A DNA stretch of 64,000 nucleotides from Hemerocallis citrina (Eukaryota > Streptophyta > Magnoliopsida > Asparagales > Asphodelaceae), in the NCBI GenBank assembly GCA_017893485.1, contig CM030360.1, positions 145,886,516 through 145,950,515 on the forward strand, given 5' to 3'. The translations under genes and the position numbers were made by a program. Below are positions 35,776 through 46,899 of the stretch, one piece after another. The notes below the pieces were generated by a model. The model was not told the DNA's origin, made no database searches, and worked only from the letters and a program-made list of their open reading frames with translations. Each line of letters begins with the position of its first letter. Position 1 is the first letter of the stretch.

Positions 35776-36082
35776 AAAGTTGGAGGCCCGCCCCTGCTGG
35801 TAATGCCAATTTATGTATGTACAATAAGCAAAAGTGTGTGTAAGGGAGTCAACTACGATGTAAAGGAGTATACCAACTAAAATTGTCAAAGGGATCAGAT
35901 ATATTTGTATCAATTTGGTACCCGAAATGGATGCAGATTTGTTATAAATAACATATTAGAACATATGATATTTTGTGGTTTTCTCTTTGTGAAGGGCTCA
36001 GTGAGACAATGGAAATTAGAGAGCATCATGAAGTGTCTTGTACTCATGTTTGGTACAATTTTTTTTTCGTTCATCAAACATT
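35776..36082. other. No feature seen
   Basis: AT-rich DNA with no recognised gene. The outer edge of the next LTR element may lie within it, between about 36038 and 36083. Confidence 0.4.
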
Positions 36083-36124
36083 TGTAAGGATATGGCGAAA
36101 GTTGACAGTTGATCACAACGAATT

Positions 36125-36862
36125 TGTTAGGAATGTGCCTTGAATACTTGTGGTTCAGATTAGAAGAAGGTAAGATGAAGTACAGAGGTCGAAGCGTCGA
36201 AAAGAGTAGAAAACAGAGCAACAATAGTGCAGGCATAGTTACGACCGATTGTCCCAAGTTACGGTCGACTACACCCCAACCGCACACCCGACCGCAATTG
36301 CACAGGATTTGGTTGAGAGGAGGACGGTCGACCGGTCTTGTTGGATGGTCAATCGACCACGGTGCTGTGTTTGTTTTGGTCCTCGATTTGTTAGATCGTT
36401 TCAGCCCAATCTTCAACTCCAAGTTAGATCATACGGCTCCTATTCAGTTACTTCTTTTCCAGGTTATATCGGACGACTGAGAATCAAGATTAGACCTAGG
36501 TTTCTCTCTGTTCTTCTATATATATTATAAACTCCTCCATTATGAGATCAGAGTACTTGACAGATTATTTTCTTCATTGCAAAGAGAGGCTCGAGAGAGA
36601 TAGTTCTTAGTGGGTGAGTTTAATTCCTCGGATTGAGTGAATTAGTAACTCCTTATAATCTCCTCTAGTTGAATTTCAGATCTCCCTATATTTCCCCCCA
36701 GATTAAGTAAAAGCTAACCTGGATAGATCATTGTTGTGTTTGTGTTAGATTTGTGGATCTACTTGCTTGCTCAATTAATTTGTTTCATCTACTTCGACTT
36801 TCTCATTGCTCTATTTAGTTTCGCTGGAACAACGGACATTCGTTGATGCCCCAATCCCAACA
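36125..36862 (+). mobile_element. Solo LTR, family A, nested in family D LTR
   Basis: TGTTAGGAATG to CCAATCCCAACA, 738 bp, with GAATT (36120-36124) and GAATC (36863-36867) flanks. The uninterrupted sequence exists in the other LTR of the host element near 43295 (GATCACAACGAACCAACC), which confirms the insertion point. Palindrome sites at 36240-36360. Confidence 0.85.
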
Positions 36863-37283
36863 GAATCAACCAAGCAAATAGATCAAACCAAAAACATAGG
36901 TACACAATTTTGTCCTGGTTCGGTGAACCTAATCCGAGGGAGAAATAACTGAAATATTATTCAATCTAGAGAAGATACAAGAGTTACAATACTCTCACTA
37001 AGAACATATCTATCTCTCAAGTCTCACTAGAAGATACTCTGCTGTTTACAATAAATAAAACTCTCAGATGAAGCACTCGCACACATCTCAATGAAGGTCA
37101 TTACATTATTATATAGAGATCTAGAAAAACCATAGGTTGTAGCCTTGATATAACAACATCCGATATACCCTAAAGATAAGGCCACTTAATAGGAGATGTA
37201 CAATCTAATTTGGATAACAAACTAGGCTCAAACAGATCCCCAAAGACCTGACCCAAATTTTTATTATTTCCGCTTGCGGTCGA

Positions 37284-37365
37284 GTGCTCAAAAGAGTAGT
37301 CGACTGCACTTCAAGTCGAGCACCACTCCACTCGACTGTAATGAGTGTAATCGACTGTCACCCCT
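37284..37365 (-). promoter_or_regulatory. Diverged GTCGAC palindrome cluster in family D 3' LTR
   Basis: Several GTCGA/TCGAC motifs (GCGGTCGAGTG, TAGTCGACTGCA, AAGTCGAGCA, CTCGACTG, AATCGACTG) sit at the position equivalent to the CGGTCGACCG cluster of the other LTR families. The partner LTR has the same cluster at about 44405-44480. Confidence 0.6.
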
Positions 37366-38418
37366 TCAATAGTCAGAAACAACAACCTTTTTCATCTCCC
37401 TTATTCACTTCAAACATCTTCTCGCCTTGCCCATTTCTGTTCGCATCGAACCTAATATGCAAGACATACGCTCAACAATCTCCACCTTAGATTGCATACA
37501 CAAACTTCCACACCTGTGTGATTCAATGCTTTTAGACTCTTCATTTCTACTCTTGTAAACAACACAATTTAGTGGTTTTTTTTCTGCTAGTCGAATTTAC
37601 CTCCACCAGTTATATTTCCAGTCGTATGCCCCTTAAAGGCATACCCCAGTAAGCATCAACATGGAATTTCCATCCTCTGTAAGAACTCCACCTACCTCGA
37701 GGAATCACTACAAGGAATTTGACATATAGTGATAGCAAAAATCCGTGGGTAAAAGGCGAAAAATCGTAGGTATAGCCCGTAAAACTTATACCAACGGACA
37801 TATTTTTCCGTCGTTTTTAATTAGCTATACCCACGGAAAAATGCCGTCACTATAGCCTATTGCGACAGTTTTTTTACCCGTTGGATAAAACCTCAGTGTT
37901 ATACCTACAGTTTTGTATCCGTTGGTATAGGTTTTAAGGACACCACTTGCTTTCCTATATCCATGGTTGAAACTCCATTACTATAGGTTTTAGTGATGGT
38001 TTTCACATCCAAATATTTAAGTATATACCCATCGCTCTATACAATTTTTTAATATATTAATTACGCGTATGATAATTTAATATTTTCGTTTATAATATTA
38101 ATCCAATTATAAACTAAATACACAATAAAATAGATAAATGTGTTTATGAAACAAAATTAGATAAAATTAAACTTCAATCATATTAAAAGTTAATAAAGTA
38201 TTATAAGCATGTCAAATTACAAAATAGTTAATAACCAGATACACAATTGAATTCATGTGTGCAGACATGAGAATCAATACTTTAAATTACGATCAACATA
38301 TTCAATGGCATTATAAGATAACATTCAATTGACTCCTCACTTGAGATACGACACTAACAATTTTCTTATTTTACCGCAACTAGATCTTGATTCTCTTTGT
38401 AGTAATCTTCTTTTAGCA

Positions 38419-38518
38419 TCATGCAAATCTCCTATACAGCCTTCTTCACTTCATTGTCGGCAAACACAAACTCGGCTGCATTTTGAGCGAGTTCAATCAT
38501 TTCTCGCTTGTTGAGAGC
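38419..38518 (-). pseudogene. Captured exon-like fragment, unassigned
   Basis: After a plausible acceptor (TTTGTGCAG) the minus strand reads ALNKREMIELAQNAAEF, then VFADNEVKKAV and a stop. The pattern is faintly like the C-terminus of adenosine/AMP deaminase-type proteins, but too short to assign. Confidence 0.3.
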
Positions 38519-39026
38519 CCTGCACAAACAAAACAAAGCAAAAAGATCTAACTTTGGTCATCAACAAATAGTCAATATTCTTTTTGGTTATCACAATCAA
38601 ATAATGGGAGTGATGCCTACCAAATGTGGTCGTTGCCAGGTAGTACTCAGAGGAGAGACTAGTCGAGAAGAGGACTGCATCATCAGTTTGTGTTAAGTAC
38701 AATATCAAATAAAAATAGATTACTTGCAACAGACAAGCAAAGTTACAGTTAGCTTTAACTGGCAATTATCAATTAGTAAGTAGTCCAATACTTCAACAAA
38801 GTGTGGCCAATAGAATCAACAAAGTGTGGCAATTATCAATTAGTAAGCAATCTAGATCAATAATCAACATCTAGATCGAGCTAAATGGTTTACCACAAGC
38901 CAGTCTTACCTGAGGACGGCACCAACCTTAAGGGAGGGAGAAGTAATGTCAATTCGACTGGCAAGCTTATGCATTTTTTCCAATATGAATCGAAGTCTGT
39001 AAATGCCAGTCCATACTAGTCATATA

Positions 39027-39330
39027 CCTCCCATGGCTCATATAAGAGATCTCCACTAAAACTTTGCACAGTAATTCCAAGTTCGGTAAGCTGAGTTTTG
39101 ACTTTATGATCTCGGATATAGTTGGCAAATTAAGGCCAAGAGAAATCCTGCCTCCTCCAAGCCCTTGAGATTGAGCTTCGACAATTGCGTTAATCACTTC
39201 CTGAAAGTTATCGTAGGTAAGATTCAGTGAGTTTGTACATGAGAATCTATAAAATCTACTGAAAATGTTGGCATGTACCTGTGTAGCTCTGTCCATCTCA
39301 TACAATATATTTGCTTCGGAACCACGCACC
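39027..39330 (-). pseudogene. Captured two-exon host gene fragment, function unknown
   Basis: The minus strand reads VRGSEANILYEMDRATQ, a donor GTACAT, a short intron ending TTTCAG, then EVINAIVEAQSQGLGGG and ISLGLNLPTISEIIKSKLSL. The splice signals and non-repetitive protein texture suggest real exons from a host gene. I do not recognise the family. Confidence 0.45.
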
Positions 39331-39510
39331 TGAAGAAGTTTCGAAATAAACAGAACATGTTATTGATATAATCATTTAAGGCTTTTTTGCATCAAACTGA
39401 AGTTGTTCTACAGGGCAACACCCATTAAATTCCATATAAGAAAGGAGAATGAGTCCAGAAAGTGGTTTGAAGTCAATTGGGCACAAGCATACCAGTTTTA
39501 AAGTAAGTGT

Positions 39511-39546
39511 CGTGCCCCCTAGATGAAAATCCTGGCTACACCACTG
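39511..39546 (-). repeat. Terminal fragment of the hAT-like element inside the CACTA
   Basis: The minus strand reads CAGTGGTGTAGCCAGGATTT, nearly the same as the end of the hAT-like element at 43325 (TAGTGGCGTAGCCAGGATTT). It is a truncated copy. Confidence 0.6.
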
Positions 39547-40007
39547 GTGATATATAAATATATATATATATATATATACCGACGAAAATACTAAAGAATC
39601 AAATGGTATTTCCTCTAGGTTGAACAAATTAAACGGCATTCCAGTGACTCTGGACTAGGTGGAAAATGGGGTTAATTTCTTCAGTTTTGCTCGGAAAATG
39701 AGGTAAACCTGGGCACCACATTAATTAGAGAAACAAATTAGGTTAAAAACAAAACAAACCACAATAAAACACACAGAAAATTTAAAATGACCATATAGCT
39801 ATGGTTGCTTACGATCGAAATTAATCCACTCACTTGACCAATACGAGGAATAAATTAAAATTTGCTACTAAAATCACATAAATGACATAACAATGAGGAA
39901 GAGTCAGAATTAATTGCATGAAGCACGTATATCAGAAATCCTACGATGTTAGGTTTAAAAAGGCATAAGAATATCAACATGTGTGAAACTAAGTAACAAA
40001 ATTTACC

Positions 40008-40345
40008 TGTCCATATCCCATGTCAACACCATAGACAAAAGATGCATCATTCTGAAGCAAACAATCAATAAATCCTCCTGTTGACAGCCCCGAATCAAGC
40101 GCAACTTTTCTGGTAACATCAACCTCTAACTTGTATCCTGCCCTGCATTAAGGAACACAAACTAGAAATAAGGAAAATATTATACTTACAGAAAGTACAG
40201 AGTTAAGTCAGAGCTGTAATTCGTAATAGAATCATCACCTACATACATATTTTGGAATTTCCGCCTTCATTTCCATAGTTGATTTATCAGATATAGGTGT
40301 ACCAGCTTTGTTTACTGCTACTCTTCCATCCACAATAACTTTTCA
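40008..40345 (-). pseudogene. Captured exons of a TlyA/FtsJ-like rRNA methyltransferase
   Basis: Two minus-strand exons are visible. About 40250-40345 reads KVIVDGRVAVNKAGTPISDK and METKAEIPKYV-like residues (the S4 RNA-binding part). 40008-40144, after a TGCAG acceptor, reads AGYKLEVDVTRKVALDSGLS and TGGFIDCLLQNDASFVYGVD, then MGYGQ before a GTAAAT donor. The latter matches the SAM-binding motif of the TlyA/hemolysin-A family (V-A-L-D-x-G-x-S-T-G-G-F-x-D-C-L-L-Q). The rest of the methyltransferase is missing, so this is a transposon-captured fragment of a host gene that should exist elsewhere. Confidence 0.75.
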
Positions 40346-41365
40346 TGTGAATAACATGAACAAAAGGTAGCAACAAAATATAACAATGGGCATGATAATG
40401 AAACAGTTAAGGATGCACTGGATGTCTATGTGGAATGTTTACATATATATTTTATATGATAAGAAGAACTCATAAATCACAAGGGGAATATCAATAAAAT
40501 AGGTTGTCCAAAAACAAATCTATTCTGCAAAGATGCATATCGGAAATTGATTCATGCCAGTAGAAAGTGTGTTATATTGCATGTTATTGACACAAAGGAG
40601 GAGGTTGGACAATAACGATAAATCCCCATCATTTTTTGAACCTCAATGTACAAGCATATAGAATTTTCCAGAGCCTGGGGAGCCACCACCCCCTATGACT
40701 GCGCCTATGCATCAAACATCTACAGTTAGTAAAAGCCAATTATTTTCTTTCAAAATTGGGCATCTTATCCATCATAGAGATGTTTATCAACGTTCAAACA
40801 TACCGCATCACCACATCAACCAATCACGAATGAAATAAAATTGATTTACCACCAAAATTTAAACATTTAGCACCAAATAACATTATAGTCTACGCCTTGT
40901 TCAACCCAAAAAAATCAATAAAATCAATAAAATTAAAAAATTAAAATAAAAGGAAAGAGGGACCTAATGAAATCTCACTGCTTCGATAGCTAAATTCTTT
41001 CAGAATTTGCAGATGCAAAGGTTCTGGTAGGACATACATGCATTGGCTATTGATACTGGTAACCAAACCGATCTAAGAAAGCAACTTAAAAATACAAAAA
41101 CAAATGATAAGATCAGCACAAATAGTTAAGTAGGATGTGGCCTTTCCACCATAAACAAACAAAACTGAGCTATTGAACATTGGGTTCAACAGGTATGCCA
41201 GCATCTTTGGATTTATTCTTCCTCTTTTAATTCCAACACTCATATAACCAGATTAGAAAAGCTTCCGATAATACTGTGAGCTATGATAATCCTCTAAATT
41301 AAAACCAAGAAACCCTAATTATCCCAATCGAAGCCCTAATTATTCAGAATAAAAGATGTACATAT

Positions 41366-41660
41366 TCAAAATCGGCGAACCTCAATGCTGGCGCCAGCGG
41401 TGGAGGAGGAGGAGGAGGCGGCGGATGCGGGGGAGATCTCGTCGAGATCGACGCCGAGGAAGAAGAGGAGGATGCAGGAGAGATCTCGTCTTCTTCGTGA
41501 GGGAGATGGGGCGACGGTAGCGGGAAGAGGGGGACGCGACTCGGGAGGAGAAGGATTTAGAGATTGGGTTTGGAGAGAGAGGGTTTGGGGAGAGAGGGAT
41601 TCGGGTAAGAGAGATAGAGAGGAGAGAGAGATGGGTGTGAGCGTGAGAGATACTGTATAA
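41366..41660. other. GC-rich segment inside the CACTA
   Basis: Both strands are open and low in complexity. On the minus strand it could be the first exon or 5' UTR of a captured gene, since a GT follows GCATTGAG near 41380. I cannot assign it. Confidence 0.3.
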
Positions 41661-41993
41661 ATTGGGGGTATTTGAGATTTGGGGGGAAAATGAAAAAGTT
41701 GGGGGGAAAATAAATTATAGAATATACCCACAGTGTTTTATCCCGTTAGTAAAACTTATAGTTACGGATTAAAAACTCTAAAGCTATAGGATACCTATAC
41801 CCACAGTTTACTATGCGTCTGTAGGTATACAATGTCTGTACCCACGATTTTAGTGATCCGTCACTATAGGTGTCCGTTGGTATATGGCAAATTTCTTGTA
41901 GTGAATCCTCCACCTCTCGACGATATTCGAACATCGGATCTCGCTTCAATGATTCTAGTCGCCGCGAAGTAGATGCTTTAGGAATGATAGGCT

Positions 41994-43180
41994 TTAAAAC
42001 ACTCTGCTGAGTTTTCCTGTTCCCACAAAGTTTGTAGAGGTTGTGTTGAAACCCCTCATTCCCCTCATCACCTTATGAAGACCTTCCCAAACTGATAAAA
42101 CTTCACCTCGAGCTATATACTTGTAGCCCTGTGCTTCTAGAGTTCCGAAGGGTATTAGGTTCTGCTTCAACAAAGGAACATTCAAGACCTTCTTCGATGT
42201 GAACCTCTTTCTATCTGGCAACTCCAACTCAATTGTTCCCTCACCTACTACATCACAAATCTCACAAGTCACAACAATCTGTTGTAGACTTATAAGTATA
42301 AAACATCTTCCTCTTGGAGTAAATATGAGAAGAACTACACGAATCAAGAAACTAGCCAAAATTCATATCATTAGAACTTGAAACAAGCAGACAATAGCCA
42401 TTACCAGATTCATCGACACTAACCATGTTGGCACCCTTGTGATTCAACAACTTGCAAGAATCCCTCTTGCAATGCCCAATTCCTCTGCAATTGTGGCAAT
42501 AGAACCCACCCTTACGCACATTACCCCTTCAAATTGAAGTTTCCTCCACCTCCATGCATCTCATCGAAGTAGACTCTGATTTATGCTTTTCATTCCAAAG
42601 TTCATTCTCCTTCAAGCCCTTGATCACACCGGCCACCGAGAGCTTCTCCTTAGCAGATTTTTCGTATAGCATGATGATTATCAAATGCTCGTATGAATTT
42701 GGAAGTGAATATATCAAGTTGAAAGCTTTATCCTCTTCGCTTAGATCATATGTATTTATTGCCCTTAATTCATATAACACCTTATTGAATTCCACTATAT
42801 GATCATGAAGAGCGGTTCTTTCCTTCATTGAGAAATAAAGTAGTTTTCTCTTCCAGTACATCTGATTCAGTAACAACGATCCTGAATAGTCAATTCTGAG
42901 TCTCAACCACAAACTCACAACACTTTTCTCCTCAAGGAAGTTGCACTTTACTTTGTTCATCAATGATTGCCGGATTAAACTCAAGGCTTTCAAATAAAAC
43001 TCATCTCACTTCTCCTGCTTGATGCTGGTTGGCTTCCCTTTATCTCCTTCTAGGGCAAGATGAAAGCGCTATTGAACCAGTACGTTGTACATATCCACCT
43101 TCCATAGATCAAAGTTGATCTTACCGTCGATCTGCTTGATCTTCAGAAAACTATGATCTGTCAGATTCATGAAGGAACTC
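41994..43180 (-). pseudogene. Gag, zinc knuckle and protease remnant of family D element
   Basis: From about 43170 leftward: FLKIKQIDGKINFDLWKVDM, a stop, then the gag core at 42529-42993 (DYSGSLLLNQMYWKRKLLYF, DHIVEFNKVLYELRAIN, EEDKAFNLIYSLPNSYEHLI). A zinc knuckle CHNCRGIGHCKRD with distorted spacing lies at about 42445-42490. A protease-region remnant follows at 41994-42359 (LNVPLLKQNLIPFGTLEAQG). No integrase or RT follows. The arrangement is the same as in families A and B. Confidence 0.8.
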
Positions 43181-43324
43181 TCACAACCTTTACTCTGATA
43201 CTATTTTGTAGCGATCCGCGGGGGATTTTAGTATTTTTAATTTTTTTTTTGTAAGGATATGGCGAGAGGCGATAATCGATCACAACGAACCAACCAAGCA
43301 AGTAAACCAAACCAAACATACAAG

Positions 43325-44006
43325 TAGTGGCGTAGCCAGGATTTTCATCCACGGGGCGCGATGCTTACTATTAAAAAAATAATGAATTATAATAAATACA
43401 GTTATATTCCTCAAAGCATCATATATTAATAATACCAAATGTCATAAACTATTACAATTACTAAATAGCCATTTTCTTTAGCAATAAAATCCTTGGAGAT
43501 TCATAATTTAGAAAAAATTTAACTGATATCTTCATTCTCAATGGCATCCAATATGTTTCTTTCAATATATGCCACCATTAGAAGGTCATGGGTTCAACTC
43601 CCACTATTGTTAAATAATTTTTTATTTTTTTGTCATTTTAGAAAGAAATTGAATTTCAAATAAAAGTAAAAACTAAATTCAATTATGTTGCATGGACTTG
43701 AACAAAAAGAAATTAAAATGTCTAAATTATGTTGTCGGGACTTGAACAAAAATAATTAAAATTTCTAAAAAAAGCAAAAAAGTTTTGTTGCTGGGACTTG
43801 AACCCGGTACCTTTGGGTGAGAGCCAAGTATCCAACCAACTAGACTACAACCGATTGGTGGAAAATGTGCTATTAGATTGCTCTATTTATAATAAACTCA
43901 TGTTATTATACATGTAAAATTCAAGGTGTTACTAAATCCGAGGGGCACAGCCGAAAATTAAGGGGGCGCAGCCGCACCCCCTCGGGACCAGGTAGCTACA
44001 CCCCCG
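43325..44006. mobile_element. hAT-like non-autonomous element carrying a tRNA-Glu-like sequence
   Basis: A 682-bp insert begins TAGTGGCGTAGCCAGG and ends CCAGGTAGCTACACCCCCG. The ends are imperfectly inverted (8 of 12 positions). It is flanked by 8-bp near-duplications CATACAAG (43317-43324) and CACACAAG (44007-44014). The uninterrupted LTR sequence can be read near 36890. No transposase. The 8-bp duplication and ends suggest hAT. Confidence 0.65.
43784..43854 (-). tRNA. tRNA-Glu(CTC)-like sequence, degenerate
   Basis: The minus strand follows plant tRNA-Glu closely: GTAGTCTAGTTGG (D arm, A box), CTTGGCTCTCACCCAA (anticodon arm, CTC), CGGGTTCAAGTCCCAG (T arm, B box GGTTCAAGTCC). The acceptor stem pairs at about 5 of 7 positions and the anticodon stem at 4 of 5. 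It is probably a pseudogene, but both internal pol III promoter boxes are intact. Confidence 0.6.
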
Positions 44007-44597
44007 CACACAAGCACATAATTTTGTCCCGATTTTGTGAACCTAATCCGATGAAGAAATAACTGAGATATTATTCAATCTAGAGAAGATACAAGGGTTA
44101 CAACACTCTTACCAAGAACCTATTTATCTCTTAAGCCTCACTAGAAGATACTCTGCTATTTACAATAGATAAAACTCTCAGATGATGTACTCGCACACCT
44201 CTCAATGGAGGTCATTACATTATTATATAGGGATCTAGAAAAGTCCTAGGTTGTAGTCTTGATCCAACACCGTCCGACATAATCTGAAGAGAAAGCCACA
44301 CGATATGAGCCGTACTATTTAACTTGAATAACAAAGTGGGCTCAAATATATCCCCAAAGACTCGACCCAAACTGTTACTGTTGCCGCTGGGCAACAGTTC
44401 AAAAGAGCAGTCGATTGCACTTCAAGTCGAGCAGCACTCCACTGGTTGCAATCGAGTGCAATAAGTGCAGTCGACTGTCATTCCTTCAACAGTCAGAAAC
44501 TGCAACGTTCTTCATCTCTCTTCTTTGCTTTGAACCTTTTCTCGCTTTTCCCGTTTCTTTTCACATCTAACCTAGCATGCAAGGCATACACCCAACA

Positions 44598-45880
44598 ACT
44601 TGTACAAGACATGGTAAAGTAGATCTAGTAAGAAAGAGTTCGCAAGGCCAAGTAAAGGAGACTTGTTGATTAATGTGCAAATACAAAAATATCTGGACAT
44701 GTGACCAAAATTTGTATGCTTTCATATTGAAAATGAGCTTGCAGGAAATCTGAATGAGGAAAAAAGATACGAAACTTTTCATTCAATAGCTTTTCCCACC
44801 TCTTTCAAATGAATCATCTTTTCTTCTGAGAAGTCACACTGAATCAATCTTAATCATGTCTAAATTCAACTATTTCATTACATAATTATTGAAGAGCACC
44901 TTTAAAGAAGACGCCATAATAATTCATTAGCATATGCGAAAGATAACAACCGGAATTTGTAAAAACATGATATACCACGATACACACTCAACAATCCATC
45001 AATTTGAAAAAACAGGACAATACAGAATTAATGCCAGAGCACATTACTCGTACCATTCAGAAGACTTTCGAACTACCTAAGAACAGACATAAAGTTAGAA
45101 ATCAGAAGGTAATAATTTCATGATTTTCATGTTCAATTCTAAGATCTACAGCTCCTGAAGTGTAACAGAAAAGATAGAATCATCAAAAATGAGATAGTGG
45201 GTAAACTAGTAATAATGCGAAAGTCATTTGCAAAAAAAGTTTGAAAAGTCTCACTATATGAGCCGAAGTCCCAACCGCAACACAAAGACTTCAAAAAAAG
45301 GGTGAGAACACAGAAGTCTACCGAGATTGATACATCGTATACGTGAGAGTTTGTTAAACTACCAATCTCAACATAACAATCATATCTTCGTATGCAAGAT
45401 GTAAAATCGAAGTGCAGGACAAGAATAGACTTAGAAGAATCAGAAGGCAATCCACCAACCCCTCAAGAATTTTTATTTATTTTGGACCAGACAATGTCCA
45501 TAAACTTCACACAAAAAATATCTATAGTTTTGTAGACTAAATAAAGTTGTAGCTCTTTTGAACTTTGGATTGATATTTTGGCTACTAAAAATGGGTGGAT
45601 GCTGTAAGGTTGGTGACATAAGGTGCTCCTCTCATTCTAGTTGACCTCTATACTAGTCTGAACACATTGCACACATTTTGCAGCTATTATTGGGTTTGTT
45701 ATGTTTTTGTATATATGTATATTGCTTCTTTCATAGGGTTAGATAATATGTGATTGGTAAACACCGATCAGTTTTTTTTATCAAGGAACGGAATGTATTG
45801 TCAAAAGTTCAGTATGATTCCACAAGATGTATTTTCGTTCAAGGAATTGATTGTAGCCAATCAAAGGTCAATAGCAGGTG

Positions 45881-45925
<45 letters not shown>

Positions 45926-46829
45926 TTATGTAAGGAGAAGCTAGCATAAATTTATACTGAGCTATATACATAATTAATAGGGATTTTAACTATAAACTGA
46001 CTTAAACTGATAAAAATGAAAAATTACATCAAGAAATTTGGCTTGATGATAATCAAGATTACCAGAAGCTAAATCTAAAAAATGGTCAGGACCAAGTTAG
46101 CACAAACTCCACTAGTGTCATTCAATCTTGGGTAAAATCCAGTAACCAAAAACATACTAGTTTAAAGGCTTGATTAACTTAATTAATCGAGATGATTAGC
46201 AAAAAAAACTTAATTAATCGAAACAGTCAATTTCGTCAGCTATATTAGGCAAGAAATGGAGCCAAGTAACCTTTTCTTTGAAATAATGATTCAATAGGAG
46301 AAAGAAGAGTTCACGAGGAAACCTAAAATTAAACAAAATCAACTAAAAAAACATCAAAGAGTCAGTTCTAACTTCTAAAAGTAGCTTCGAGTCACTAAGA
46401 TCTTAAATTTTTTTAATAGTTCATTTTATTTTGCTTTGAATAATATCCTAGAAACACATATACTTTTAACCTAATGGGAATACATTGACTTCTTGATTAA
46501 CTGATATGGATAAAAATAGAACCAAATCGGGACCGTTCAAATAGGACACGAATCTTACAGCTCTCAAGGGTAAAACGGTAAATTTCACTAGAAACTGGTC
46601 CATGAACGAAAATTGGGCGTCTCTCAAACCTAATAACCCAAAACGGATCTGTCTTACTGGGTTGTCATAACAGCCGAATATAAATGAGTCAATATTATTA
46701 AAATATGATTTCTTGCCCAATATAGCTAAAAGCAGTCAATACCAACGAAAGTCAAAAAGGTCATCTTTTAATTATTTTTAAAAGAACTCATATCATCTGT
46801 TTGTTCCCACACAGAAATAAGAAGAATCA
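44598..46829. other. Mostly unassigned; right part may be 5' LTR of a Tat-like element
   Basis: I find no gene here. The primer-binding site at 46833 implies a 5' LTR ending at about 46829 (AATCA), but its partner lies beyond the window, so its start cannot be placed. GAATATAAATGAG near 46675 could be its TATA region. Confidence 0.4.
45881..45925. repeat. (TTA)n microsatellite
   Basis: About 15 uninterrupted TTA units. Confidence 0.95.
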
Positions 46830-46832
46830 GAT

Positions 46833-46850
46833 TGGCGCTGTTTGTGGGAA
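46833..46850 (+). other. Primer-binding site of Tat-like Gypsy element
   Basis: TGGCGCTGTTTGTGGGAA resembles the TGGCGCCGTCTGTGGGAA form typical of plant Tat-lineage Gypsy elements (Asp-tRNA type). Confidence 0.65.
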
Positions 46851-46899
46851 TAGAGAAAGCAATCCGACCAAACTTCGTTGGTAAAAACATTTTTCAGCC

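Larger units (their letters stand above)
37706..41903. mobile_element. Non-autonomous CACTA transposon carrying host exon fragments
   Basis: The 4,198-bp element starts CACTACAAGGAATTTG and ends AAATTTCTTGTAGTG, with AAT duplicated at 37703-37705 and 41904-41906. Subterminal regions (37720-37990 and 41720-41890) hold many short copies of GTTGGTATAGG/ATACCCACGG motifs in both orientations, as expected for CACTA transposase binding. No transposase is visible. The interior instead carries exon-like pieces on the minus strand. The empty site can be read in the related element near 2010-2020. Confidence 0.92.
36083..44597 (-). mobile_element. Gag-only LTR element (family D) with three nested insertions
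   Basis: LTRs can be matched at about 36083-37478 (3' LTR, minus orientation) and 43207-44597 (5' LTR). After the 3' LTR comes the tract complement ATCTCCACCTTAG (37479-37491). The decayed primer site is at 43192-43203. The interior encodes gag and a zinc knuckle at 42440-43180 and a protease-like remnant at 41994-42359. Nested within are a solo LTR (36125-36862), a CACTA transposon (37706-41903) and a hAT-like element (43325-44006). The left boundary is not resolved; the right flank is ACTTG. Confidence 0.75.
43207..44597 (-). repeat. 5' LTR of family D element, interrupted
   Basis: Plus-strand TGTAGCGATCC to CACCCAACA. Without the hAT-like insert it is about 700 bp. The part after the insert (from about 44015) aligns well with 36890-37478. 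Confidence 0.75.

Noticed and set aside
35301..35843. 180-codon plus-strand frame (MGEGGEATTAVDERC...)
   Set aside because: It lies antisense to the GC-rich leader of the LINE-like element and shows no domain; high GC explains the long frame.
40640..40700. Second possible hAT-like fragment (GGGAGCCACCACCCCCTATG)
   Set aside because: Only a loose resemblance to the element ends at 43325/44006; too short and diverged to call.
45139..45450. 103-codon minus-strand frame as a host gene
   Set aside because: Composition and residues show no known domain and no splice partner was found; left as unassigned DNA.
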